Source of the DNA: Apostichopus japonicus
Lineage: Eukaryota; Echinodermata; Holothuroidea; Aspidochirotida; Stichopodidae
Assembly (NCBI RefSeq): GCF_037975245.1
Contig: NC_092572.1
Coordinates: 13,396,269 to 13,460,268, forward strand
Length of the DNA stretch: 64,000 nt
Reading direction: 5' to 3'
This document shows, in pieces, positions 1-13,900 of this stretch (the first letter of the stretch is position 1; the number at the start of each line of letters is the position of its first letter). A program made the translations under genes and the position numbers. The notes under the pieces were generated by a model. It saw only the letters and a list, made by a program, of their open reading frames with translations, was not told the DNA's origin and made no database searches.

Positions 1-720
1 CCATCAAAATAGCTTAACTCTGCTCGCGGCAAGTAAATAGCTTCAATTAACTGGTTTCGACCTTAATCTGAGAGTTGTTGTGTGGCTTCCGGAACTGTAA
101 TCTTTTCACTCCGGTGAAATTCTAGAGCTCCAGGACGCAACACAGCACCTTCGCTTTCAACTGCATTGGAAGAATTTTTAACACAACTCAGATCAACCTT
201 ATGCTCTACCACCATGTAGGCCTTCTCTTCTGCGGCCAAAGCTATTTCCATCCTGAGGTCTAGCTCATCTTTCTGCTGTTTCAACCTCAGCTCTGCTAGC
301 TGGAGATCGTTGGCTCTCTCATTTGTGATGGAGCTACTTGAGCTTGTTTGGCTTACCGAATCAGAAGGCATGACCAATGGGACATCCTGGGATCTCTGCC
401 ATGTCGAAATCTCCTGACTGAACTCATCAACATCACGATGAATGACTAACATATATGCTTCGGCTTCATGAATATCATCATCCTCTCTGAACTCTTCCAG
501 GTATGCGTTATGTGCTTCTTCAAGCTCTCCAATTGCCTGACTGTAGGCTTCATTCTTTTGTTGCACAGTAGCCCTACAACTGCTGTCTGACTGTGGGTTT
601 TCTGTTATTATGGCCTATATTTCATTTCCCAAACGGGTGAGACTTACCCTCTTGGTGGCTCTAGCCTTCTTCAGTCCTTTCACGACTGCTAGGTCTGGCT
701 CTACTGAACCTTGCGACATC
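1..720 (-). pseudogene. BEL/Pao-type retrotransposon gag relic, cut by the window edge
   Basis: Reading the minus strand from an ATG at 720 gives a charged, coiled-coil-like gag N-terminus: MSQGSVEPDLAVVKGLKKAR, then an acidic EELEEAHNAYLEEF-like stretch and a Gln/Glu-rich helix. After an in-frame stop the frame continues into LPRAELSYFDG, the type of motif that opens the DUF1759 region in BEL/Pao gag proteins. Two in-frame stops are visible (TAG complement at 615-617, TAA complement at 63-65), so the copy is dead as it stands. The remainder would lie left of the window. The family call rests on motif resemblance only. The LTR expected at higher coordinates could not be delimited. Confidence 0.6.
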
Positions 721-3700
721 ATACTTGATCACATATGACAACCTATTCAACAGACGTTTTCATTGAACTTATGTTGACGGTAAAAATGACAAAACATCAA
801 AACAAATAAAGCCCTGGCACCTCCGCCGATTATGTATTGACACACACCAAACAATGGTAACGATGATGGTTCAATCTGTAAAAGGACACAACAAAATATC
901 CATATGTACAGATTTACAAACACATAATAGATATAATATACATAGATGTAACAACTATCCCACTAATGCCAAGAATGCAGGTCATATTAGATTCATCACA
1001 CATGAACAACAATTGTGAACATACACTATTCTACTTTAAGCTTAATAGTCACTAAATCACTGAACCCGATACTCAAATATCAGAAGGTGACCTTAATTAT
1101 GATCATATTAACGAATATGCTCTCAAGCACATAGAGGATAAACAAGTACAAGTACAACACATCCTGACACACATACTCCACTATGCTTAATGCACAACAC
1201 AATAGGTTAATAAGTAATATGCAACGCTGCCCTTCCGTGAAGTCTAACCACATGGCCCCTTAACAACGTTAACAATATACATTCCTTAAGGCCTAGGTTC
1301 ACGTCCCAAACAAACTTATATACCAAAAGTTAAATGCCTCAATGAGGTTAACAATCATACTAGGGAACAGGAAAACAAACAATACAGCACACAAATGCCA
1401 TAACTAAAGACTGATAATAGAGAAATCAAATAAATCGGCTAATTCGATGCAAAATTAAGAAAACTTACGACATTGGGTCTCTCTAGGAGGTGCATGGGTG
1501 ACGCGACTTAAATCCAAGTAACCCAACTCTCAAATATGACGAGCGCAACCTATTGACTGCTCTCTGCCTCAACAATGATCACCATACGGAAAACTTGAGG
1601 TGCCATGAAATCAATAGTGATGGGTAGCGTAGCTAGTGAGAACTTCTATCTAGACTTAGATACAACATTACTTTTATGATTTAGTGTGTAAGTCAATTGG
1701 GCTTTAAAAGACGTAAACTACTATATACGCGATGAGACGGTTAAAATAATTTTTTTTTTTTTTTGAACGACTTTCCTACAATCCGTGTCTAGAATATTGA
1801 GGTTACACACTACTGGCTAATGAATCAGACGAAATAATAAGATCAGTTCCCTAAACTAACTGAAAGGGCGCATACTGTCTAGGCCGGCCTACTTTTATTC
1901 ATGAAAAGGAAATCTTAACGCGGGACAGCTGTGGGACAGGCCACGGCCCTGTTCTTGGCATCAGTTATAACACAAATAAATTATTTACTATAAAATAGAA
2001 CTGAGGTATAACGAGTAAAATGGTTCTAGCAACAGCATGACTAGCAGCTTAGGACCAAGGCTTAGCACCATGTTTGTATCTGTCTCAAAAACTCCCATGA
2101 AATAAGTAATGATATCGAAAATACATAAAACTATCATGTGTGGCATTATTAACAAAACTGATTGCACAATAAAATTTACATGTAGTGTTATATTGCTTGT
2201 ACGTGATAAAACCACATATAGGATAACAGTTGAAAGATAATTTACTGGAAATGTGATTAGCATATGCCGCGGGCTTTCATCATCTGCTTAGCATGTAACC
2301 TCATCAATGTATGCGAGCGTTTTTTCATTTAATTTACGCGATAATGAAATCCGTAAGTCTTGTTTCAACCCAGTTGAAAGTTTTATTTTTCATGAGCATA
2401 TAATAATAAGACATTAGTAACTTCGTATCTCATAGCACAATGTTTCAGCTCCTTTTATGACATACACGTGTCCTTAAGAGAATGGACAGTAGATATTGTG
2501 CCCCTACCCTTCGGAAAGTGTGGGGGGGGGAAGGACGGGTCCCCCTGTCCCCAAATGACGCCCTTGGTTTTGGTTAATCACTGTAATTACGGCGTCCTGT
2601 TTTCAATCGAAATGCGTTAGTCATAAAATGGATGACTTTTGTTAGTATATGGTTAAAGACCAGGCACCACCAAAATAAACAGTTACATTTGAAGCGAAGT
2701 GTGTCATAATCAGGGAGGTGCTTTTTTGGATGCCTATACCAACCTATATAGGCTTGTGAATTCCAGAACACCGAACTTTGGTCCATTATCTTGTTTTAGT
2801 GTTATATTTTTGGACACATCAAATTCGCGTCAAGAGGACTAACTGTAAGGCTAATGTAAAGTTACCCGGAATATGTGTAAGCCTAACTTAGGCTATAGTG
2901 TAAGCCTAGAATGAAAGGGCTAGTTAGACATGTCCACAGCAATGGTAGTATTTAGCCAAGGCCTATATGGTAACATTATGTCTAGGCCCACTATGGTTAA
3001 TGCAAGTTTTCATCTTGCCTGTCTTTATAATACAACATGTAGGCTAAGCATACAGTTGCAATACTGATGCAAGAAAATAATGTTTTGTACCTTCGTGAAA
3101 CATTTCACTGAACTACTGGAATAAAATAGAAAAGTATGGAGTATACGTATTTGCACATAGGGTCAGGGAATGTTTTCCTAGCTAGTAGGAAAGGCCTAGG
3201 CTAGCTGAGCATGTTGATTTAATTCAGTTCAAATAAAAAGTATTTCTTGTCTGTTAAAAATATAACACAACATACAGTAGCAAGGTAGGTAAAACATCTC
3301 CATCCTTTGCATTGTCTTTGCAAAATGTAGAGCTCTACTATTGTATATTTTGCAAATTTCCAAAAGAATGCAAAATCGATAAAAATGTCAATAACGACTG
3401 TAGATCTTAATTTTTTTGAAAATAAGACAGCGGCCATTTCGTTACCTATCATGGCTGGCCCATCTATACCAACATAAAAATTATGCAACTTAAATTCACC
3501 AACCGTACGTGAGTTACACATACCATCTTATGAATCTAATAAGGTCATTTAAGGAAGGACTCAAAAAAATACTCTGGGTATAGTTTTTAATTTTCCATTG
3601 TACAGAATATAGTTTATCCAGTACTGTATCACAAAATGCTATGTAAATAGTGAATTTATATATCCAGAAAAGTACTACCAAAGATATATATGTTATTTCT

Positions 3701-3930
3701 TTTGCACAAGAACCATATAGTATTTTATATGAGATGAAATTCAGAGCTTTCTAACTTGCTACACAACATTTGGAACGCTAAATTATTCTCTGCATTAAAA
3801 CAAATACATAACACAAATTAGTAAATGGTAACTGTATGGTAACTTGTCAAAGGTTGATAGATCAGTCAAGTAAGTTATAGGGTAAAGGAATTCAACTTTC
3901 AGTTTTAAGTAAGTTCCGGGGTTGTTCTTG
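721..3930. other. Non-coding, no gene recognised
   Basis: This AT-rich stretch carries only short open frames without recognisable motifs. It holds a poly-T run near 1748-1764, a poly-G run near 2521-2530 and several TAGGCCTA-like words around 2870-3200. The left part may include the LTR and leader of the BEL/Pao relic, but I cannot find defined LTR ends. No 5' or signal-peptide exon for the HYR gene was identified here. Confidence 0.5.
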
Positions 3931-3931
3931 T

Positions 3932-4121
3932 CTGTATTTAATATTAATGTGCTGGCATTTATGGGTAAGTTTTCTCTTCTTTATTTAGTTCATTTACTAT
4001 CAGTGTTCTAAGTAAGTAAGAAGACATTGTTGAATCAGACTGACATCAGTGTACCTTTCCTTGAACAAGCTTGGAAGGTAAATTCTTGTCAGAGTTGTCA
4101 CATTTGTTGTCACTGTGCTAA
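3932..4121 (+). pseudogene. Mosaic of three HYR exon tails
   Basis: Three 3' ends of different HYR exon types, each followed by its own donor and intron start, are packed into 190 bp. 3932-3964 resembles the end of the type-C exons (compare 21515-21547). 3993-4012 plus the next 80 bp match the end of exon 15029-15271 and its intron. 4099-4121 and what follows match the end of exon 11617-11859 and its intron. None has an acceptor or an exon body. These are recombination scars at the left edge of the duplicated array. A fourth shorter similarity (TTAAGTAAGTTCC) is at about 3904-3917. Confidence 0.7.
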
Positions 4122-4745
4122 GTAAGTTCCATATCCACAATTGACACAGATAATTTGTATGATTGGTATCTTTTGATTGAGTTGATTCACCACAATGCTT
4201 CATCTACATTGAATATGTGGTTGAGCATATATATGATTAGAGCAAAGAAAGTGAAAGTGTCTCATGTCATTTTGATGCAATACTATATTACTTATATGGG
4301 GAATCAAATATTTTGTAACATATTTCAAACTTTTTTGGTATGATATATCTATCTCTTAGTCTTCACCAAGGTTGCATTTCACAATTCAATAAATTAACAA
4401 GGTTTGGCATAAATCTTTGTACTAAGTAGCTATTAAAAGAAGTAAAGATTTATTGGAGTCTGCTAGAATTATATTGTAGGTCCACACTATGGAATCTATC
4501 AGAGTTTATATTGGCTAAACAGTCTGTTGTAAGATTAATGCCAAAAGAAAGTAGAGGTATTTTTCGGACTTTGGTGTAACATAGGTAGTCTTTGATATTA
4601 TGCAGCATGTACAGACAGCTGTGTTTAAGTTAATCATGTCCTCATATCCACTGTAACTTAAATATTTCAAGGGTTCTCAAGCCTTTCACAACAGTTAAAT
4701 GTGATTTTCTTCAACAGTAAAATCAAACCTTTCATTTCTTTACAG

Positions 4746-4976
4746 CTGTGAACTCTCCTCCACAAATTGGGCCCTGTCCAACGGATTTCAATAGCGTTGC
4801 ATTTAATAACCAATTCTTCCTTCAGTTCACAACACCTTCCTGTACAGATCCTAATGGAGATGCAGTAACCGTGACATGTAATCCTGGTGCTAGCTCTACT
4901 GTAGCCAACTTTCCTAGTGTTATAACTTGTACATGCACAGATTCATCTCAGGCAACTGATTCAGTTGCTTGTCCAG
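4746..4976 (+). CDS. P1 HYR exon B1 (type B)
   Basis: The acceptor TTTACAG ends at 4745 and the donor CCAG/gtaaga follows 4976. The exon has 231 bp and phase 1-1. It encodes a 77-residue HYR domain beginning [13 protein letters not shown], with [17 protein letters not shown] and the typical [10 protein letters not shown] strand. It is nearly identical to 12481-12711, its partner in the second duplicate. Confidence 0.85.
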
Positions 4977-7900
4977 GTAAGACACGGTCTTAAGTTTTTG
5001 TTAAATTTTCGAAGTAAAAACACCTTGTAAAATTTCAATTGTGTTCATGGCACAATGCATAAGGTGTTGGACATATGTCATTGTGTTGTTCTTGAAGTTC
5101 AGTTATGGGAGTTGATCTTGTGCCGGTTTGTCATAGTTACATGATAAAGTCTGTAGTAGTTTATGTTGAAGTAGACATGACAGGAAATGTTGGTTTCAGT
5201 TTTGATCAAGGTCAACAAGAGACAGATGCACTGTTACAAACGTTTTTTTCTGAACAGTGTAAACCTTAACCCATGTTCTTTCATCATGACTGGCAGAATT
5301 GAGAGACGAGCATTAGTTATTACTTAATAGTGTAGCCACTGTTTGGTGTCTAACGTTTTGTCGAACAAAACGTTCTGTTTGTTCTATCTGCTATCGCGTA
5401 GAAAAATGCTATGCAAGCAAGTGCAAGATAGCAGTTTTCGTACACAGGAACCAGACTATTTTTAAAGACCAAATTCAGAGCTTTCTCAACTGCTACATAA
5501 ATAATGAAACACTTTATTATTCCCTGCTGTGTATGTTGGTACATTTATTTGATCAATCAGATTCCAAGTGACACATTGCCTTGATGTAACATTGAATAGG
5601 TTTAATATGTTGTTTTGTTTGAAGGCCTGGCTATGTGATATATATGTTTTACATCTTGTTTGTAGAAAGGACATCCCAGATGTTTCATTGTTAATATTCA
5701 GAAAGATGTTACTGGAATTGCCCGAATTAATTAAGGAACATAGGATGTATGTAGGACTGACTGACACTTACCTTGAATTCATGCCAAGTTTTTCACAAGA
5801 AATTGTATAGGATCTGTCTACCAATTTGTCTATCATTACAGCTTTAGTGAAAGTTAGGCTTGTTGGTACACTGCATGTCTGGAGAACTAAGTTGCTAAAT
5901 GTGCACACATTGTTTTATAAAGAAAAGGATAGGGGAAGGAAAAGAGATGCTCTTTTTTTCTATGTTTGGTAAAGTTAAGCATTAATTAGTAATTGACAGA
6001 CCAAGATTAGACATTGTTACTTTGTGTAGGCCTATGCGTGGGCTAGTAACACTTTGTTATTAAACTTTTCTTCACATTGTGGTAACCAATAAGAAGGGAT
6101 ATTCATGGCAAATGGAGTATGAAATTAGAACTTTAAAAGGTCCTGAAATGTAATCATTCACCAGTTAGTGAAATCAATTGAAACCGGTAATAGTGATGGT
6201 TATTGTGAAGATAACAAGCAACAATTAGAAAGCATTGCTAAAGTATACATAGTTTCTCAATACTATTTTGCTTGTTAACAAATAAAACAAAACAGACATA
6301 TTTCAAAGCTTAGAAGTTTGTATAACAGGATCATGGTTCTCATCAACTGAAGCTGATTGTAATAATGCATGGCTGATCTCACCTTGAGTGGCAATTATGG
6401 TGGTTTTAAATGTGTACAAACTACGGATTCAGAACTGCAACAAACACACACTAAAAATGTTTGTATGTATTGCAATGACTTTATTATCTCTTTTGCCTCT
6501 CAATAAATTCTAGATAATCAGTTGGAGAAAAGTACACTTCAATCATATTTGTAGTTATATACAGTTGTCACTTAGAGTAGAAAGATAATAGGACGTGTTT
6601 ATTGGAATAATAATTCTTGTCACAGCAAAGCCAAGACAGACAGCATCTTGTAACTTGGAAATACTTCTAGTATGGAATATTAGTGACATTGTCATCTTTT
6701 ATCAAGTGAAAGCACAAACTTAGAAAATGTTAATAGTGAAATCGAGATCGTCTGCAGACTAAGAGTCATAAGCCAAAGTGAACACTTTAAAGGAAACGCC
6801 TTATAAACATACTTGGTAGAAAATTGCACCTATGATTTTCATGAACTCTTTATAACTTTTTGTGCAATCTAAGTATGTTAAGTCTAAGCTGATAGCTTCC
6901 CTTGTTTTATGAAAGTCAATGATATCTTCATGGTATCATTTGAGATATATTTCTTATCTTAATATCATCAACTTACATTTGATTTATATATGCAAGGTGG
7001 TGTAAGTGCTGCTTGGAAAGTATATTAGTTCACACATCTATTATACAAAATGCACAGCAACTGGCCTTAAACATATCTGTTAACTTAATGCCTTAGACAA
7101 AGCATAAACTTGATATGCCTCATAACAAGTGACATAAGGCTGGCTGCAATTGTTCTGCTTTTACACTTTAATGTTATCATTTTCGTCACTGACAAGTAGT
7201 ACTCAGTGACCTTGTGTAAGGTGCTTAACACAACATAAACTCTTGAGTAACTCAGAAATGGATGTTGAGAATTTACAGAAAGTGTCAAAAAGTAGAAAAT
7301 GGACCTGTTCAAGATATTGCATTAAATCCTATAATGCCTTGTTTTGACTTTTTCTTTCTCTCTGAAGTGAACCAACCTCCTACTGTCCAGTGTCCTGCAG
7401 ACTTCTCTGTAACAGCACCACTCCTTGGTGCATCAACTACTGCACAGTTCAATACTCCACAGTGTGTAGACAGTCAACCAGTGTTCGACTTATGGCCAAA
7501 AAATTGCATAGCAACAAATTTCGACAATTGCTATACAATATTTTTGTTGCATAGCAGTTCCCCAATATTGAATAGCAGTTTTGAAATTACCACAAAACGG
7601 ACCAAATGTTGGCGATCAATGTATTAACTAGAAAATGGTTGTTTATTATTATTATTTATACTAGTGTTGCTACGATAGTTGTTTTCAATATCGGTATCGG
7701 CCGATATTTGCAATATCGGCAGCATATCGGTATCGGTAAAATTTTGCCTAATTGCCGATAACAGCAAACCGATATTGAACTTTTCTTTTTAACAGCAGAG
7801 CTACCTGTACTTATTTATACTTGCAATGATTTGTTAATCTGCCCAAGACGATCCATTTCTTTAGCGTCAGTTAAACTCAGATTCATTTTCGATTAATATC

Positions 7901-10900
7901 CATGGAAACCTGACTCTCCGTAACATCTAAACACACGTCTACGGCGCGCGAATATAACCAATGACCTTCGTGAACCTTGGCCTACACACAGCATTAGTGC
8001 AGCATATATACACTGTACTAACCATTCATTTCCTCAAAGGCCTCCGTGAAAACCTTGAACATGATGCATACAGTAACTGCACAGTTCAGCAGCGTTGGAA
8101 AACCTTGTTCAATTTCCCGCGAACACACTGCCGATTTCCCGCCGGTGTTCGCCTGCCTAGCACGCGTAACGTGCGAGCATAAAGGCGTGGTGTCCAGGGG
8201 CCCGTCTTAGGGCTATGGTGGGGTCATGGGGTAGAACCCCTCGTGGGGATCCTGGGGGCGAAAGCCCCCGAAAATTGTTGTCATTTTTTGCGATGTCTGG
8301 CGATGAAAAAAATCGCAGTTGGATGAAAAGTACTGACAACTTTTTTTATTTAAATTGTCACGAAACTGATGAAAATTTTAAAATGACAAGTTAAAGTAGC
8401 TATATTATGTTATAAAATGAAAAGAGATTTAATCTGTCTTTCAATCTTTAAAAATTGCAACTTACAAAACTTCCGATATTATGAAACAAACAACGTTCAG
8501 CAAAGCGCCGTTTCTAGACTGCCTAACAATGAATAGCGTGCACTATGCGTACATTTTTACAACTGCAGTGTTTAACCCTATACCCAACTACTGTACCACA
8601 GTACATGTGCTGCGAATTTGCCTAGGTACCTTCCCAACAACTGTGAGCTCATCCCCTGTGTAACACCTGTTTGTTAACATTTTTTGGCACGTTGCCAGTG
8701 AACCTTTTAGTTACGTGAGATCCGTAACCGCCGAGGTGGTTAGGCTATTTGCTTTACACTTAACTATGGTAGGATATTAATTTTTCAGGTTTTTTTTTCG
8801 CTATACGGTCAAGTGAATAAGTTGTACATTGAGTATCAACTCAATAAATTATAACTTCTACATTGTGATCGACAGTTCGTAAGTTAAGATTTGAGTGTTT
8901 GCTCCCAAATCTGACTAGGAATTTGTATCGCACAAATCGGCACAATCTGCGATGCTGATTTGGAAACGTCTCGCAAGTTTGTCGTTTTGGATCGCATTTT
9001 GCGATGCGATACCGGAAAAATCGAACACTGCAGTCAACAAGCTAACTTCCTTGCTACCTGCACACCATCATCTGGATCTCCATTTAATGCTGGTTCAAAC
9101 ACAGTTGTATGTACATGTCAGGACAGTGGAGGTTTAACTGATTCCTGTACATTTACTATCACTGTTCAAAGTAAGTAAATATTGGCACTGGTTTCAAAGT
9201 ACACCTGACATCTAAATATACTTAATTATTATTATTTTCATCAGATATTCTTTTTTGACTATTTGTAACCTTTAACTTGTTTACAGTTCGAAATTCTCCT
9301 CCAAAAATTGGGTCCTGTCCAACGGATTTTACGACTAGCCCAAATGGAAACCAATTCTTCGTTCAGTTCACAACACCTTCCTGTACAGATCCTAATGGAG
9401 ATGCAGTAACCGTGACATGTAATCCCGGTGCTGGCTCTACTGTAGCCAACTTTCCTGGTGTTATAACTTGTACATGCACAGATTCATCTCAGGCAACTAG
9501 TTCAGTTGCTTGTCCAGGTAAGTGTTGAATTCTTACTTGAATGCTGTCATTCCTTGAAGACTCTATTTCTAAGTTTTTATTCATCATTGCAATGGGACTG
9601 TTGCATAGATCAACTTGTCACATTTATGAGACTGTTTAAATTTAAGTTATCATTGTGTTTTGATTTCTTGAGAAAGGCTACAGGAGGAATCACTAAGCAA
9701 GTTCTAGCTTTCTAACCTCTTATTTTTCTGAAAACAAAATGAGGATTGAGAGGGTTGGGTTCATGGCTTATGTCGGTATGGGCTATCCAGGTTATGTTAA
9801 TTTAGATTTTAAAGGGGACACAAATTCCACATTCATCTTCGATTTATATGACAGAGATCTTTGTGGAGAAGAACTTTCCAAAGCAGCTAAGCAATATCTT
9901 GCTTGGTTTGGTAGAGATATTAGTTTGAAGTTGTGTTTGGTTCCTGTAATGCTTTGAGTTTGTGATGACTGCACCTTTTAATCATCTTTGTTTTTCTTTT
10001 TATATCATCAATTGATGTAGAATGTGAGGAGTGTTGACTCTGAAGCCATGTCATCACTAAGGCATGTTGGCAACACTGTAATAGGCTTGTACTTAGATCT
10101 TATGACACCTTTGATGCAATTGATCATGGTATTCCCGCGATGAAGCTGAATCATTTAACGGTATTGATTGCAAAGCCCAAAACCTGCTCTCCAGCTACTT
10201 GTCAATGTACTTATGTAACTAATACATATTCTGATTATTCGTATGTCTCCAATAGAGTTCTACAAGGGTCCATCATTGGGTCCTGAATGTTTCTGGTCTA
10301 TTTTAATGACTTAAATTGTTCAATTCCAATGTTTCTTAGCAAATGACACAAATACTTTCATTTCCAAGAAGGGCTGGAATCAGTTAATATTTAAAGCTGT
10401 AAGGGCTATGAAGCAACTAATCTAATTGGTTTGATATTTTCTAATAACCTTATGCTACAAGGTGGTAAACAATATTTCATAGTTATCCCAAACAACACTC
10501 CTGTCAATAAAGATTGTTTTTGAGGTAAATAGATATTCTTAAGTTTTCCAGAACGGAGTACTTAGGTCTTACTTTTACAAAAATTGATCGTGGAAAGTTC
10601 ATGTCAATGATCTCTGTAACATCTTACTAAAGTTTAATGGTATTTTCTATTACTTTAAGGACATTGTTCCTACTGATTTAGCTATGCAGGTTTATTATTC
10701 TTCCATTCACTCTAGGGCCTCTAGGCTCACTTTTGGGATTGAGGTTTATCATACAGCCAACATTTGTGCCATTGAGCCACCCCTAATCTTGCAAAATTCA
10801 GGCATTTTTATTCCTTGCAGGAAGCAAAAGGAGTCTTGGCAATGGTGATGGTGTGTGTGTTGGTGTGCAATTGCGTGTTGTTCCTTGGCTTGTAAACACG

Positions 10901-13900
10901 AACAATTCAAAACCGATAGGGTTGGTGAACATCATTATCAAACAGTGATGTCATTTGTTTACTACTTTATCCCTAACAGAAGATTTCTTTCCAATTAATA
11001 TCAATTACTGAGAATTTTTTTCACACCAATGGAAAGACAATTAACATGTTTATATCTATATTGTCATATTTACAACTTGGAGAACTTTAAGCAGCATCCT
11101 TTAAATAACTTTTCTGCTATGGCCAGTTGTAAGAGAGCTGTCTTTCCTTGGATGTCAAAAGTTTCCATATGTACTGTATTGCAACAAAGTTTTCTTTTTA
11201 TGGAGCTTGTGCACTGCCCCCTGTGACACAATGAAATTAAATTCATAATAAATTTAATGTTTTAGTTTCGACCCTTTCTGAGCAAACATTAGAAAACTGC
11301 ATACATGAGCTATTTGCAAGCTGTAAGTATTCCAAATGATAACACAAACAGTCATTGCAACAGGTTGCTTGACCTTTAACAGATAGAACAGAGCACCTTT
11401 GTTTTTATCATGATGCATAACAGGATTATGTCCCATCAGCTGAGGGACAATAGTGATGGAATAATTAAGAAGTCTAAAAAGCACAGATTCAGAACTGCAC
11501 ATCAAAGGAAAGTTTTTGAAGATGTTGCAATGATCATGCAGAGAAGTGTTTAAAATTATGACCAAAAACAAAAAATCTTGGCTTTCATTTGCTCCTGTTT
11601 TTCTTTCTCTATAAAGTGAACCAACCTCCTACTGTTCAGTGTCCTGCAGACTTCTCTGTGACAGCACCACCACTGAGTACATCAACTACTGCACCGTTCA
11701 ATAGTCCACAGTGTGTAGACAATCAACAAGCTAACTTTCTTGCTACCTGCACACCATCATCTGGATCTCCATTTAATGCTGGTTCAAACACAGTTGTATG
11801 TACATGTCAGGACAGTGGAGGTCTGACTGGTTCCTGTACATTTGTTGTTAATGTGCTAAGTAAGTTCCATATCCATAATTGACACAGATAATTGCATGAT
11901 GGTATCTTATTATTGACTTGATTCACCACAGTGCTTCATCTACATTGGATAGGTGTGTGAGCATATATATGATTATAGCAAAGAAAGTGAAAGTGTCTCA
12001 TGTCATTTTGAAGCAATACCATGTCACTTATATGGGGATTCAAATATTTGTTAACATGTTTCTTAACTTTTTTGTATGATAGATCTATCTCTTAGTTTTC
12101 ACCAAGGTTGCATTTCACAATTCAATAAATTAACAAGGTTTGGCATGAACCTTTGTGCTAAGTAGCTATTAAAAGAAGTATATATGTATTGGAGTCTGCT
12201 AGGAATGTATTGTAGGTCCACACTATGGAATCTATCAGAGTTTTTATTGGCTAAACAGTCTGTTGTAAGATTGATGCCAAAAGAAAGTAAAAGTATTCTT
12301 TGGCCTTTGGTGTAACATAGGTAGTCTTTGATATTATGCAGCATGTACAGACAGCTGTGTTTAAGTTAATCATGTCCTCATATCCACTGTAACTTAAATA
12401 TTTCAAGGGTTCTCAAGCTTTCACAACAGTTAAATGTGATTATCTTCAACAGTAAAATCAAACCTTTCATTTCTTTACAGCTGTGAACTCTCCTCCACAA
12501 ATTGGGCCCTGTCCAACGGATTTCAATAGCGTTGCATTTAATAATCAATTCTTCCTTCAGTTCACAACACCTTCCTGTACAGATCCTAATGGAGATGCAG
12601 TAACCGTGACATGTAATCCTGGTGCTAGCTCTACTGTAGCCAACTTTCCTAGTGTTATAACTTGTACATGCACAGATTCATCTCAGGCAACTGATTCAGT
12701 TGCTTGTCCAGGTAAGACACGATCTTAAGTTTTTGTAAAATTTTCGAAGTAAAGCCACCTTGTAAAATTTCAATTGTGTTCATGGCACAATGCATAAGGT
12801 GTTGGACATATGTCATTGTGTTTTTCTTGAAGTTCAGTTATGGGAGTTGATCTTGTGCCGGTTTGTCATAGTTACATGATAAAGTCTGTAGTAGTTTATG
12901 TTGAAGTAGACATGACAGGAAATGTTGGTTACAGTTTTGATCAAGGTCAACAAGAGACAGATGCACTGTTACAAACATTTTTTTTCTGAACAGTGTAAAC
13001 CTTAACCCATGTTCTTTCATCATGACTGGCAGAATTGAGAGACGAGCATTAGTTATTACTTAATAGTGTAGCCACTGTTTGGTGTCTAACGTTTTGTCGA
13101 ACAAAACGTTCTGTTTGTTCTATCTGCTATCGCGTAGAAAAATGCTATGCAAGCAAGTGCAAGATAGCAGTTTTCGTACACAGGAACCAGACTATTTTTA
13201 AAGACCAAATTCAGAGCTTTCTCAACTGCTACACTAAATGTAAACACTTTATTATTCCCTGCTGTGTGTGGTACATTTATTTGATCAATCAGATTCCAAG
13301 TGACACATTGCCTTGATGTAACATTGAATACGTTTAATATGTTGTTTGTTTGAAGGCCTGGCTATGTGATATATATGTTTTACATCTTGTTTGTAGAAAG
13401 GACATCCCAGATGTTTCATTGTTAATATTCAGAAAGATGTTACTGGAATTGCCCGAATTAATTAAGGAACATAGGATGTATGTAGGACTGACTGACACTT
13501 ACCTTGGATTCATGCCAAGTTTTTCACAAGAAATTGTATAGGATCTGTCTACCAATTTGTCTATCCTTACAGCTTTAGTGAAAGTTAAGCTTGTTGGTAC
13601 ACTGCATGTCTGGAGAATTAAGTTGCTAAATGTGCACACATTGTTTTATAAAGAAAAGGATAGGGGAAGGAAAAGAGATGCTCTTTTTTCTATGTTTGGT
13701 AAAGTTAAGCATTAATTAGTAATTGACAGACCAAGATTAGACATTGTTACTTTGTGTAGGCCTATACGTGGGCTAGTAACACTGTGTTATTAAACTTTTC
13801 TTCACATTGTGGTAACCAATAAGAAGGGATATTCATGGCAAATGGAGTATGAAATTAGAACTTTAAAAGGTTCTGAAATGTAATCATTCACCAGTTAGTG

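Larger units (their letters stand above)
4101..10410 (+). repeat. Tandem segmental duplication, copy 1 of 2
   Basis: This segment is nearly identical to 11839-16635 over exons and introns, at an offset of about 7.7 kb. Examples are the intron at 4379-4720 versus 12115-12455, exon 4746-4976 versus 12481-12711, the introns at 5030-7360 versus 12765-15020, and exon 9287-9517 versus 15484-15714. Copy 1 differs by a hAT insertion (7479-9030) and by about 70 bp near 6560-6630 that copy 2 lacks. Without the hAT both copies are about 4.8 kb. The right edge lies within a LINE relic and is approximate. Confidence 0.9.

Noticed and set aside
5568-5810. 80-codon open frame, nearly identical at 13350-13541, possible conserved small protein
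   Set aside because: It lies in the duplicated intron, and both copies are equally similar outside the frame. Conservation is explained by the recent duplication, and no motif or splice context supports it.
9739-9957. 72-codon open frame before the LINE relic
   Set aside because: The duplicate at about 15936-16160 has frameshifts and stops, so the frame is not maintained. It is probably part of the LINE or intron.
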